Shown: positions 42,245 through 50,282, numbered from the stretch's first letter. The stretch: 64,000 nucleotides of DNA from Streptomyces yangpuensis (GCF_001005295.1 NZ_LBMK01000009.1:186264-250263); one strand, 5' to 3'. Notes: generated by a model not told the origin, from the sequence alone. Numbers and translations: made by a program.

Positions 42245-43326
42245 TTGGCACCATCCTTGACCAGTGCGGCCAGTTCGGCCAGTTCGTTGTCGATCCCGTC
42301 GGCGCCGTCGGCCGTGTCGGTCTCCTCGTCGACGACGTCGACCTGGAGGCCCTGCTCGCGCAGGAAGCCCACCGGGACGACGTTGTCCTCGTAGCGGCCG
42401 GGGAGTTCGATGCGCATGCGGCCGATGAGCCGGCCGGCGACGGTGTCCATCGCGGCGCCGAGGATCGAGATGTCGATGTTGTAGGTACGCGCGAGCTGCG
42501 AGATGACGGGCTGGGCGGCGGCCTCGCCGTGGAAGGTGACATCGACGACCGTGCGGTCGGGGCCGGAGGCGGCGCCGGTGACCGGGAACAGCTCGCCCGC
42601 GAGCTCGGAGCCGGGGGTGGCGAGCAGTTCGGCGACGGTGCCGGACTCCACGATCCGGCCCTTCTTCATGAGGGCGGCCGAGTCGCAGACGGTCTTGACG
42701 ACGTCCATCTCGTGCGTGATGAGCAGCACGGTGAGGCCGAGCTGCTCGTTGAGGTCGCGCAGCAGCTTCAGGATGGAGCGGGTGGTCTCGGGGTCGAGGG
42801 CGCTGGTGGCCTCGTCGGAGAGCAGCACCTTGGGGTCGCCGGCCAGGGCGCGGGCGATGCCGACGCGCTGCTTCTGGCCGCCGGAGAGCTGGGTGGGGTA
42901 GGCCTTGGCCTTGTCGCCGAGGCCGACCAGGTCGAGCAGTTCGAGGGCCTTGCGGGAGCGCTCGCGGCCGGAGACGCCGAGGATCTCCAGGGGCAGCTCA
43001 ATGTTGGCCTGGACAGTGCGCGAGGACAGCAGGTTGAAGTGCTGGAAGACCATGCCGATGCGGCTGCGGGCATCGCGCAGCTCCTTGCCGGCGCGGCGGC
43101 CACGGCCGGCGAGCGCCGTGAGGTCGACGCCGTCGACGTGCACGGTGCCGGTGGTGGGGCGCTCCAGCAGGTTCACGCAGCGGATCAGGGAGGACTTGCC
43201 GGCGCCGCTCTGGCCGATGACTCCGTAGACCTCGCCCTCACGGACGTGGAGGTCGACGCCGTCCAGGGCGGTGACCTCGCGGCCACGGGACTGGTAGACC
43301 TTCGTGAGGCCCGATGTGGTGATCAC
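42241..43326 (-). CDS. metN: Methionine ABC transporter ATP-binding protein
   Basis: A 361-residue ATPase that powers methionine import. Walker A is GQSGAGKS (38-45), the signature is LSGGQKQRVGIARAL and Walker B leads into SDEATSALD. The C-terminal 80 residues form the NIL domain, which binds methionine and shuts the importer down when methionine is plentiful. I start at the GTG at 43326 (VITTSGLTKVY), where the conserved part begins; an in-frame ATG at 43374 would add 16 residues. Upstream lie a leader peptide ORF and a twin operator. Confidence 0.94.
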   Translation of the reverse strand: MITTSGLTKVYQSRGREVTALDGVDLHVREGEVYGVIGQSGAGKSSLIRCVNLLERPTTGTVHVDGVDLTALAGRGRRAGKELRDARSRIGMVFQHFNLLSSRTVQANIELPLEILGVSGRERSRKALELLDLVGLGDKAKAYPTQLSGGQKQRVGIARALAGDPKVLLSDEATSALDPETTRSILKLLRDLNEQLGLTVLLITHEMDVVKTVCDSAALMKKGRIVESGTVAELLATPGSELAGELFPVTGAASGPDRTVVDVTFHGEAAAQPVISQLARTYNIDISILGAAMDTVAGRLIGRMRIELPGRYEDNVVPVGFLREQGLQVDVVDEETDTADGADGIDNELAELAALVKDGAK

Positions 43327-43528
43327 AGGAATTCCGTCGCTGTCGAGTGCGCGGCGCAGCGGAGTGCCGGGCACGGGGCATACATCTGGGACGCGATACG
43401 GGACGAACCGTCAGAAATCGTTGGCTTCGACGCGTGCGCGGGGCATGAGTGGGCCGTGCTGTCCATCAGGTGGTGACGCACTGGCGCGGCTGGTCTCGCT
43501 TCGGGGCGCGAGGCTCAGGAAGGGGCCC

Positions 43529-43615
43529 TCAGAAGGCGCGCATTCGACACATACAGCGAGCACCGGGCGTCATCGTCGCCTCGGTCGCAAGGGTGCGGCT
43601 GCTCGTCGTGGTCAT
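43529..43615 (-). CDS. Cys/Met leader peptide upstream of metN
   Basis: A 28-codon ORF starting at ATG 43615 (MTTTSSRTLATEATMTPG) and ending in ARCMCRMRAF before TGA. Cys and Met codons cluster in the last third (C-M-C-R-M), as in attenuator peptides. The stop is 202 bp before metN. A small hairpin (CTCGC/GCGAG, 43495-43512) follows the stop. A TTTACT element 7 bases before the ATG hints at a leaderless transcript. Cys-codon leader ORFs control sulfur genes in mycobacteria; a Met/Cys-sensing role for metNIQ is inference. Most automatic annotation would miss it because of its length. Confidence 0.65.
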   Translation of the reverse strand: MTTTSSRTLATEATMTPGARCMCRMRAF

Positions 43616-43657
43616 GGGCCCCAGTAAAGCAGACGTATCCCCTCACCGATCAAAGCT

Positions 43658-43694
43658 GTCCGGATAGCGGACGAGATTCGACCGCATAGCGGAC
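43658..43694. promoter_or_regulatory. Twin operator upstream of the leader and metN
   Basis: GTCCGGATAGCGGAC (43658-43672) and GACCGCATAGCGGAC (43680-43694) are two near-palindromes with CGGAC arms, spaced 22 bp (two helical turns). They sit just upstream of a possible -35 (TTGATC, 43648-43653, minus). The layout suits an activator or a cooperatively bound repressor. IclR-type NdgR controls methionine and branched-chain genes in Streptomyces and is one candidate; I cannot check its motif. The rest of the 566-bp gap shows no other gene. Confidence 0.6.
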
Positions 43695-43892
43695 AAGACC
43701 GGTCGGTCCCGACCATCCGCCCCACCCCCCGGCCTCCCCTCCGACCTGCGCCGACGCCGCCCCGCGGGCCCGCGCCCGGAGGGCGCCGCGGGGTCCGCCC
43801 GCAAGGGACTCTGTGGTCAAGACCACTGCCTCGGCGCGGGCCGGGAGCGGGGCGCGCGCATCGGGTCTTTCGGCCCGTAATACCCTCGCTGC

Positions 43893-44261
43893 ATGCTCGA
43901 CGCCCTGACGGTCGCCATCGGCGTGGCCGCACTCGCCCTCGCCGCCTGGTGCGGTTACGCCGCGCTGCGGGACCAGCCGACCAAGGACTGGCACTTCATC
44001 GGCATGGCCGTGGTGACCGTGCTGGTCCTGGCCCAGCTGGTGATCGGCCTGGTCCAGCTGGCCAGAGGCGAGAAGCCCGACGAGGGCTCGGTGATCTTCG
44101 TGGCCTACCTGCTCGGCGCGTTCGCCGCGGTACCGGCCGCCGGGCTGCTCTCGCTGACAGAGCGGACCAAGTGGGGATCGGTGACCGTGGCCGCCGGCGC
44201 GGTGGTCCTTGCCGTCCTCGAAGTAAGGCTCTACGACATCTGGGGAACCACCGGTGCCTGA
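43893..44261 (+). CDS. Small polytopic membrane protein
   Basis: A 122-residue protein with four predicted transmembrane helices (for example VAIGVAALALAAWCGYAAL, FIGMAVVTVLVLAQLVIGL, VAYLLGAFAAVPAAGLLSL). Function unknown. It overlaps the next gene by 8 bases, so the two are translated together and may form one complex. Confidence 0.85.
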   Translation: MLDALTVAIGVAALALAAWCGYAALRDQPTKDWHFIGMAVVTVLVLAQLVIGLVQLARGEKPDEGSVIFVAYLLGAFAAVPAAGLLSLTERTKWGSVTVAAGAVVLAVLEVRLYDIWGTTGA

Positions 44262-44673
44262 CGCTGACACGACGACCGCCACTCCCGCCGGGCGCCGGCG
44301 GCTGGTCTCCGGGCCCGGCCTGCTGCTGGTGTGGCTGTACGGGGTGATGGTGGTGGGCGCGGTCTCCCGCTCGGCCTTCCAGATCTCGACCGAGTTCGAC
44401 CGGGCGCCGCTGCCCTACTCGCTGTCCGCGGTGGCGGCGCTGGCCTACGCGTTCATCACGTACTCCCTGGTCCGCGGCGGCGAGGCGGCGCGCAGGGCGG
44501 CGCTGGTGTGCTGCGCCGCGGAACTCGCGGGCGTGCTGACGGTGGGCACATGGACCCTGCTGCGCCCGGAGTCCTTCCCCGACACGACCGTCTGGTCGCA
44601 GTTCGGGATGGGCTACCTGTTCATCCCGGTGATCCTGCCGATCACCGGGATGCTCTGGCTGCGCAGGCGCTGA
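44254..44673 (+). CDS. Small polytopic membrane protein, partner of the preceding gene
   Basis: A 139-residue protein with a short Thr-rich N-terminus and four transmembrane helices (GLLLVWLYGVMVVGAVS, SLSAVAALAYAFITYSLV, ALVCCAAELAGVLTVGTWTL, FIPVILPITGMLWL). Start is the GTG at 44254 inside the end of the upstream gene. Function unknown. It ends 57 bp from the convergent GNAT gene. Confidence 0.85.
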   Translation: MPDADTTTATPAGRRRLVSGPGLLLVWLYGVMVVGAVSRSAFQISTEFDRAPLPYSLSAVAALAYAFITYSLVRGGEAARRAALVCCAAELAGVLTVGTWTLLRPESFPDTTVWSQFGMGYLFIPVILPITGMLWLRRR

Positions 44674-44730
44674 GCCGTACACCGGCCCAGTTCGCCCTCG
44701 GGCTCGGCCTCAGGCTCTTCAGGCTCGGAC

Positions 44731-45237
44731 TCAGGCGCTGACCGCGAAGTCGGTCGGGTCCTTGGCTTCCTTCTCCAGGATCACCAGCTGCACGCCGTCG
44801 GACGCCGTGCGCCCGCCGACCTTGACGTAGCCGGCCTTGCGGTAGAGGCGCAGGTTGGACTCGCTCTTGTGACCGGTGTGCAGACGGAAGCGAGTGGCGG
44901 TGCCAGGGCCCGCGAGGGCCTCCTCGACCGCGCGCAGCAGGCGCGCGCCGAGCCCGTGGCCCTGCAGGCGCGGGTGGACGCAGAGCTTGGCGATCTTGGC
45001 GGTGCCCTCCTCGTCCACGCTGCCGCGAACGGTGCCGACGATCTCGTCGCCGAGCCGGGCCACCAGGACGGTGTCCTTCGCCAGCTCGCCCTTCAGGGAG
45101 TCCAGGGACTGGGTGAGCGGCTGGATGAGGTAGTTGCCGTACAACTCGGCCTCGCGCTGGAAGGCCAGGTACTGCAATTTGAAGATCTGCTCGGCGTCCT
45201 CGGCGACCGCCGCCGAAATGGTCACGCTCATGCCCAT
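44731..45237 (-). CDS. GNAT family N-acetyltransferase
   Basis: A 168-residue acetyltransferase. TAKIAKLCVHPRLQGHGLGARLLRA contains the acetyl-CoA loop QGHGLG, and SNLRLYRKAGYVKVG is the C-terminal motif. The start MGMSVTIS at 45237 lies 9 bases after GGAGG; the next ATG (45231) is further from the site. Substrate unknown. Confidence 0.87.
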   Translation of the reverse strand: MGMSVTISAAVAEDAEQIFKLQYLAFQREAELYGNYLIQPLTQSLDSLKGELAKDTVLVARLGDEIVGTVRGSVDEEGTAKIAKLCVHPRLQGHGLGARLLRAVEEALAGPGTATRFRLHTGHKSESNLRLYRKAGYVKVGGRTASDGVQLVILEKEAKDPTDFAVSA

Positions 45238-45274
45238 GTGCGCATGCCTCCAGCTCACCTGGTAGCCCGTTGGT

Positions 45275-45862
45275 CTACCGCTCCCTTCCCCGAAGGCCAG
45301 GAGCCGCAACCTCTGCCGCGAGCATTCTGCGCAGACATCCCAGGCAACGGGAACGTACGGGCCCTAAACTTCCTTGTGAGATACCCAACTCTCCTGCGAT
45401 TTCACGGTATGTGAGGTCTCTGGGCGAAAGAAGTGCCCGCATCAGCTCGGGACAGCGCCCGGGCAACCGGGCGACGGCCGATCGGAGTGCGCGGTTCTCC
45501 TCCCCGTGCAGCAGGGCGTCTTCGGGCGCCGGCCCGGAGGCGGCGCCGGTCCGCGGGCCGCCGTCCGTGAAGCGGCGCCGGCGGGCGTCCGCGGGGGTGC
45601 GGCGGTGGTCGTAGGGGATCTCGCGCTGCGCCCGGCGCCGGGCGAGCCGGGCCTCGGCCCGTACCGCACGGCGCAGCCAGCGGGCCGGCTCGGCCGGGTC
45701 TGCGGGGTCGGGGGCGCGCCGGCCGCTCTCCAGCAGCCTGACCCAGACGGCCTGTTCGAGGTCGGCCGCGTCCATTCCGGCGGCCGGGGCCTCCGCCGCC
45801 GCCTCGGCGGAGAGCAGCGGGCCCAGTTCGTTCACGAGGGCGGGGTCCTTCAGCAGGTCCAT
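45275..45862 (-). CDS. Sigma-70 family RNA polymerase sigma factor (ECF-like)
   Basis: A 195-residue protein with region 2-like (MDAADLEQAVWVRLLESGRR, ARWLRRAVRAEARLARRR) and region 4-like segments (LRSAVARLPGRCPELMRALL, LTYREIAGELGISQGSLGPVRSRCLGCLRR is split here at residues 149-178). Between them is a Gly/Pro/Arg-rich linker. No anti-sigma gene is adjacent. The start at 45862 has no clear ribosome site and sits 11 bases from a large hairpin, so an internal start (ATG at codon 30) is possible. Targets unknown. Confidence 0.82.
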   Translation of the reverse strand: MDLLKDPALVNELGPLLSAEAAAEAPAAGMDAADLEQAVWVRLLESGRRAPDPADPAEPARWLRRAVRAEARLARRRAQREIPYDHRRTPADARRRRFTDGGPRTGAASGPAPEDALLHGEENRALRSAVARLPGRCPELMRALLSPRDLTYREIAGELGISQGSLGPVRSRCLGCLRRMLAAEVAAPGLRGRER

Positions 45863-45873
45863 GCCGAGCGGGA

Positions 45874-45920
45874 CGAGTGGGCCGGGCCCGGCGGTTTCCC
45901 CGCCCGGCGGGGCCCACTCG
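45874..45920 (-). terminator. Large hairpin between GDPD and sigma genes
   Basis: CGAGTGGGCC pairs with GGCCCACTCG, and the 27-bp interior folds further through CCCGGCGG/CCGCCCGG-type pairing. It follows the GDPD stop by 15 bases and precedes the sigma start by 11. Confidence 0.55.
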
Positions 45921-45935
45921 TTCGGGAAGCGGCGC

Positions 45936-47132
45936 TCAGCGGTTGACGGGGCGCCGGCCCGGGCGGAAGGCCTCGGCGGCGAGCAGTCCGGTGTCCGGGT
46001 TGTCAGTGAAGATCCCGTCGATGCCCTGCTCGAAGTAGGTACGGAAGGCGCCGAGGGCGTCCCCGTACGCGGCCGGGTCCGTACCCCTGCGGTATTCGGC
46101 GGGCAGGAAGCTGTTCTCGTTGCGGGCGGTGTAGGGGTGCAGCAGCAGGCCGCGGGCGTGGGCGTCCTTCACCAGGGTGGTGGGGGTGCCGAGCCGGCCG
46201 GCCGCGTCGCGCGGGATGATCAGGTCCATCGTGGGGCCGATGCCCTGGGCGAAGCCGGCGATCCACGTGAGGCCCTCGGGCTTGACCAGGTCGGCGACGG
46301 TGCGCGGGTCCCCCGCCTGTTCGAAGTCCCAGGGGCGGGTGCCCGCGGCGGAGAGCAGGACGACGCGGGGCGCGGAGACCAGCCGGGAGAGCCGCTGGAT
46401 GCTGGAGGGCTCGAAGGACTGGAGGAAGACGGCGGCGTCCCGGCCGTCGCGGCGGTACCGGCGCAGCAGCCGGGCGAGGGGCTCCTCCAGACCGAGGCCC
46501 AGGCTCCGGAAGTAGCTGGGGTGCTTGGTCTCGACGTGCAGCCAGATCTGCTCGCCGCGCCGCCTGCCCTCGCGGTCGGCCCAGCGGAGCACCTCTTCGA
46601 AGGTGGGGACCGCCCACTGGCCGTCGTAGAGCGTGTTGCGCTGGCGGACTGCGGGGATACGTTCCTTCGCGCGCAGGGTCTTCAGCTCGGCGAGGGTGAA
46701 GTCCTCGGTGAACCAGCCGGTGACCTGGACCCCGTCGACGGACTTGGTGGTACGCCGGGAGGCGAACTCGCGGTGGTCGGCGACGTCGGTGGTCCCGCCG
46801 ATCTCGTTCTCGTGGCGGCACACCAGGTGGCCGTCCCGGGTGGGGACCAGGTCCTGCTCGACGACGTCCGCGCCCAGGTCGAGGGCCAGCTGGTAGGAGC
46901 CGAGCGTGTGCTCCGGCCGGTAGCCGCTGGCGCCGCGGTGGCCGATGACCGTGGGGTACGGCAGGCCCCGGAAGCCGCCGTCGCCGTGCCCGCCGCCCGC
47001 GGCGGACTGCGAAGACGCCGAGGACGCCCCCGCCGCGGACGCCGTTCCCGCCGCGAGGCCGGTGATCCCCGTCCCCGCCGCCAGGACCGCCGCTCCCAGG
47101 ACCGTGCGCCGCGCTGCCCCACCCTGCGTCAT
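45936..47132 (-). CDS. Secreted glycerophosphodiester phosphodiesterase
   Basis: A 398-residue GDPD enzyme that hydrolyses glycerophosphodiesters to glycerol 3-phosphate outside the cell. The N-terminus ARRTVLGAAVLAAGTGITG with twin Arg indicates Tat export, ending near TASAAGA. The TIM-barrel motifs are GHRGASGYRPEHT, the Glu-Asp pair in DVVEQDLVPTRDGHLV and HETKHP-like WLHVETKHPSYF. IDGIFTDNPDTGL ends the barrel. Start ATG at 47132. It is divergent from the acyltransferase gene with 262 bp between. Confidence 0.92.
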   Translation of the reverse strand: MTQGGAARRTVLGAAVLAAGTGITGLAAGTASAAGASSASSQSAAGGGHGDGGFRGLPYPTVIGHRGASGYRPEHTLGSYQLALDLGADVVEQDLVPTRDGHLVCRHENEIGGTTDVADHREFASRRTTKSVDGVQVTGWFTEDFTLAELKTLRAKERIPAVRQRNTLYDGQWAVPTFEEVLRWADREGRRRGEQIWLHVETKHPSYFRSLGLGLEEPLARLLRRYRRDGRDAAVFLQSFEPSSIQRLSRLVSAPRVVLLSAAGTRPWDFEQAGDPRTVADLVKPEGLTWIAGFAQGIGPTMDLIIPRDAAGRLGTPTTLVKDAHARGLLLHPYTARNENSFLPAEYRRGTDPAAYGDALGAFRTYFEQGIDGIFTDNPDTGLLAAEAFRPGRRPVNR

Positions 47133-47394
47133 GACTGCCACTCCTCGTCGTGAAGGCCGTAAGGCCGTGGCCGTGAAGGCCGTGATCGGCGTGCCGATGG
47201 TAGGCAAAGGGGGTGGCCGCAGGGGGTGCCTCTCAGGCACAGCCGGGGAACTTGGCGAAAACGCGCGTCAACATTACGTATCCGACACGTGAACCCGATG
47301 TGCGCTCGGAGCTGACCCGCGAGTATCGTCCTCACCTGCGCTACCGCCGCGTGGTGGGTGCGCGAGCCGCTTTTCGATGCCGGAGGGGCCCACG

Positions 47395-48066
47395 TTGTTC
47401 CGTACGAAGCTCATCAAAGCCACTGTCGGACCGGTCATGCGCACGATGTTCCGCACCCGCGTGGAGGGCGTCGAGAACATCCCCGGGTCCGGGCCGGTGA
47501 TTCTGGCGGGCAACCACCTCACCTTCATCGACTCCATGATCCTGCCGCTGGTGTGCGACCGCACGGTCCACTTCATCGGCAAGGACGAGTACGTGACCGG
47601 CAAGGGGCTCAAGGGCCGGCTCATGGCGTGGTTCTTCACCGGCTCCGGCATGATCCCCGTCGACCGTGACGGCGCCAACGGCGGGGTCGCGGCCCTGATG
47701 ACCGGCCGCAGGATCCTCGAAGAGGGCAAGATCTTCGGCATCTACCCCGAGGGCACCCGCTCCCCCGACGGCCGGCTCTACCGCGGCCGCACCGGCATCG
47801 CCCGCCTCACCCTGATGACCGGTGCCCCCGTGGTGCCGTTCGCGATGATCGGCACCGACAAGCTCCAGCCCGGCGGCGCCGGCATGCCGCGTCCGGGCCG
47901 GGTCACCGTCCGCTTCGGCGAGCCGATGGAGTTCTCCCGCTACGAGGGCATGGACCGCGACCGGTACGTGCTGCGGGCCGTCACCGACTCGGTGATGGCC
48001 GAGGTCATGCGGCTCTCGGGCCAGGAGTACGTCGACATGTACGCGACCAAGGCGAAGGCTGCCTAG
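47395..48066 (+). CDS. 1-acylglycerol-3-phosphate O-acyltransferase (PlsC-like)
   Basis: A 223-residue membrane-associated acyltransferase for phospholipid synthesis. NHLTFID is the HX4D motif and FGIYPEGTRSPDG the substrate-binding motif; APVVPFAMIG completes the PlsC set. I use TTG at 47395 because GGAGGGG lies 7 bases before it and the conserved sequence FRTKLIKATVG starts there; an ATG at 47377 in frame has no ribosome site. Confidence 0.9.
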   Translation: MFRTKLIKATVGPVMRTMFRTRVEGVENIPGSGPVILAGNHLTFIDSMILPLVCDRTVHFIGKDEYVTGKGLKGRLMAWFFTGSGMIPVDRDGANGGVAALMTGRRILEEGKIFGIYPEGTRSPDGRLYRGRTGIARLTLMTGAPVVPFAMIGTDKLQPGGAGMPRPGRVTVRFGEPMEFSRYEGMDRDRYVLRAVTDSVMAEVMRLSGQEYVDMYATKAKAA

Positions 48067-48076
48067 CCTTCGCGTT

Positions 48077-48123
48077 TCCCGTGGTCCGCTCGGGTCCCGT
48101 GGTCCGCTCGGGTCCCGCGGTCC
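48077..48123. repeat. 18-bp tandem repeat in a convergent gap
   Basis: TCCCGTGGTCCGCTCGGG occurs twice in exact tandem (48077, 48095), then a partial third copy (48113-48123), between the acyltransferase stop and the end of the beta-helix gene. Confidence 0.85.
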
Positions 48124-48141
48124 CCGCAGTTTCCGCGGTCC

Positions 48142-49617
48142 TCACTGGCGCCGCAGTGACCGGCTGACGCCCGCCGCCGTCGTGGTGGCCAGGATCCAGC
48201 CGGTCACGATCAGCAGGTACGACAGCCACTGGTGCCAGCCGCTCGGCGCGAAGGCCTGTTCCTGGCCGAAACCGATGATCGGCAGCATCAGGTCGATGGT
48301 GTAGAAAACGGCGTTGAAGTCGGGCGCCTCGCCCTGCTTGAGCGGGCGCGGGGGCTGGAGCGCGAACGCGATCGCCCCGGTGAGCAGCAGCGCCGTCAGC
48401 CAGCCCGCCGCGCGCAGCGGCCGGAAGCCGTAGCCGACGGTCGCGTCCTGGAGGAGCCCCCACAGGCGGGTGTGCCGGGGCAGTGTGCGGCGGTGCCGGC
48501 GCAGCTTGGCGAGCATGACCGTACGGGCCGCCTCCTCGTCGCCCGCGGTGCGGTAGGCCGCTGCCAGCTGCTCGTACGGGTACGGGAGGTATCCGGGCTC
48601 GCCGGTCTCCAGCGCGGCCAGCCGCTCCTCGGCGGGCAGGTGGGGCCCGAGCGTGCGGTAGGTCAGGCCGTCCAGGCGCAGCGGGTCCCGCCAGGTCCCG
48701 GCCCGCATGTTCAGCAGGTCGAACTGCGAGCGCCGCAGGTTCACGGTGCCGCGTACGTCCTCGCAGGCGGGCAGCCACATCTCGCCGACCGTGCAGCTGG
48801 AGGCGCGCAGGGCGATGCCGCCCGGATTGTCGAGGACGGCGCGGGCGAGGTTGAGGCGGCCGGGTATCCGGGAGCCGGTGAGGTTGAGGCGGCCCTGGGT
48901 CCGGGCCCGCGCAACGTGGAGGTTGCTGCCGACCGTGAGGCTCTCGGCCTGGAGGGCGGTGCCGTCCGGAGCGAGCAGGTGGGCGTTGTCCAGGTTGATC
49001 TGGCCGCCGACGACGGCTCCGTTGAGGCGGAGCTGGCCGTGGACGGTCAGGTCGTTGGCGATGATGTCGGTGCCGATCTCGACGTGGTTGAGCTGGAGCG
49101 GCGGCTCGTCCGCCTCCTCGCCCGTCGCGGGTCCGACGACCGCGCCCTGCAGGAAGAGGCCGCCGGATATCCTGGCGCCCTGGAGCCGGACGGGGCCGCT
49201 GATGCGGCAGCAGGAGAGCCGCAGGACGACGTCGACGCGCAGGGTGGCCGCGGTCAGGCCGGGCAGGGTCGAGTAGCCGAGGACGAGGGCCTTCAGCTGG
49301 GCGCCGTACAGGAGCGGTTTGCGTTCGAACCAGCAGTCGCGCATCCGGATGGGGTGGTCGACCACCGCGTAGCGCAGGTCGAGCTTGCCGACGATCCTCG
49401 CGCCCTTGATCTTGAGCCCTGCGACCCGGCCCTCCACGGCGGGGGCGGCGCCCAGCAGCAGGGCCCGCAGGAACTCGGCCCGCAGCGTGCGGTCGGGGCC
49501 CCAGCCGGCTCCGTCCACGGAGCTGTCCTCGGGATGCTCCCGGAAGTCGACTCCGTCGCCGCGCGGGAAGGCCTCCCATACGCGGCGCTCGGCCGGGGTC
49601 AGATCGTTGATCTCCAT
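48142..49617 (-). CDS. Beta-helix membrane protein (pentapeptide-like)
   Basis: A 491-residue protein. Residues about 60-300 are a run of short repeats such as LKIKGARIVGKLDL, LRLNGAVVGGQINLDNA and LNLTGSRIPGRLNLA, as in right-handed beta-helices of the pentapeptide type. Two or three transmembrane helices end the protein (GWLTALLLTGAIAFAL, LMLPIIGFG, LSYLLIVTGWILATTT). Streptomyces homologues are often labelled membrane-associated oxidoreductase, but no redox motif is visible. It has three or more homologues per genome as a rule. Function unknown. Confidence 0.82.
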   Translation of the reverse strand: MEINDLTPAERRVWEAFPRGDGVDFREHPEDSSVDGAGWGPDRTLRAEFLRALLLGAAPAVEGRVAGLKIKGARIVGKLDLRYAVVDHPIRMRDCWFERKPLLYGAQLKALVLGYSTLPGLTAATLRVDVVLRLSCCRISGPVRLQGARISGGLFLQGAVVGPATGEEADEPPLQLNHVEIGTDIIANDLTVHGQLRLNGAVVGGQINLDNAHLLAPDGTALQAESLTVGSNLHVARARTQGRLNLTGSRIPGRLNLARAVLDNPGGIALRASSCTVGEMWLPACEDVRGTVNLRRSQFDLLNMRAGTWRDPLRLDGLTYRTLGPHLPAEERLAALETGEPGYLPYPYEQLAAAYRTAGDEEAARTVMLAKLRRHRRTLPRHTRLWGLLQDATVGYGFRPLRAAGWLTALLLTGAIAFALQPPRPLKQGEAPDFNAVFYTIDLMLPIIGFGQEQAFAPSGWHQWLSYLLIVTGWILATTTAAGVSRSLRRQ

Positions 49618-49723
49618 CGCGGGGATGGTGTCCCGGAGTTCGACGGACTGTCAACTCGTCCCGGGAACCCGGCCCTTGGCCCGGAGGCGCGGCCGGCGGG
49701 CTCGTCAGGCGCCGGATCGTGCG

Positions 49724-49762
49724 GACGGGGGGCGGTGGCGGAGTCCGCCACCGCCCCCCGTC
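49724..49762 (-). terminator. Terminator of gene 49768-50067
   Basis: A perfect 18-bp stem (GACGGGGGGCGGTGGCGG and its complement), 3-nt loop, 5 bases past the stop codon. Confidence 0.85.
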
Positions 49763-49767
49763 GCCTT

Positions 49768-50067
49768 CTAGTACGAGAGGTCCTTCTGCTCCGTGATCAG
49801 GCGGCCGGCGATGTGCAGGTTGCCGTCGGAGTCGAGCACCGCGATGACCTTCTTCGTGGATCCGTGGTGGGTCGTGAAGTAGATCTTGTCCGCTTCCTGC
49901 GAGGTGGAGTAGTTCGTGTTCACCGACAACTCGATGCTCACCGGTGAGCTGATGAGCACGTCCTTCTTGGGCGAGTTCGGATAGACCTGGTTCGGCCGCA
50001 GCTTGATGCGGCCGTGGGTGTCGCCCTCGTCCCAGTCCGACGCCAGTCCAAGATCGATATCGGGCAT
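49768..50067 (-). CDS. Small uncharacterised beta-rich protein
   Basis: A 99-residue soluble protein. It starts MPDIDLGLASDWDEGDTHG and continues with short beta strands (DVLISSPVSIELSVNTNY, KIYFTTHHGSTKKVIAVL) and ends DSDGNLHIAGRLITEQKD. The DxDGNLHIAGR end resembles repeat units of phage tail-fibre and secreted beta proteins. Codon use has more A/T in third position than neighbours. Start ATG at 50067 follows GGAGGGGAAGG. It stands alone with its own terminator. The 239-bp gap before it has no other gene. Confidence 0.7.
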   Translation of the reverse strand: MPDIDLGLASDWDEGDTHGRIKLRPNQVYPNSPKKDVLISSPVSIELSVNTNYSTSQEADKIYFTTHHGSTKKVIAVLDSDGNLHIAGRLITEQKDLSY

Positions 50068-50282
50068 GTGCCTTCCCCTCCAGTTCGGGCGGACCGCTGC
50101 CCCTCCCGCGGATCTCCAGCCATGTCGGTCCATGTCTGCAGCCCGGATCGGACGCACCCCGCTCCCCCAGCGAAAAAGAACCTTCCAGCCGGGTGCGTCG
50201 CACCGCTTCCCGGCCAGATCGAGAAACTACACGGCTCATTCACCTGATGAGGGGCAATCGGCCTGGATGGCGGCAAAAGGCC

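Noticed and set aside
43327..43892. SAM riboswitch upstream of metN
   Set aside because: None of the conserved SAM-I or SAM-IV core segments I know could be found on the minus strand; the leader ORF explains the region better.
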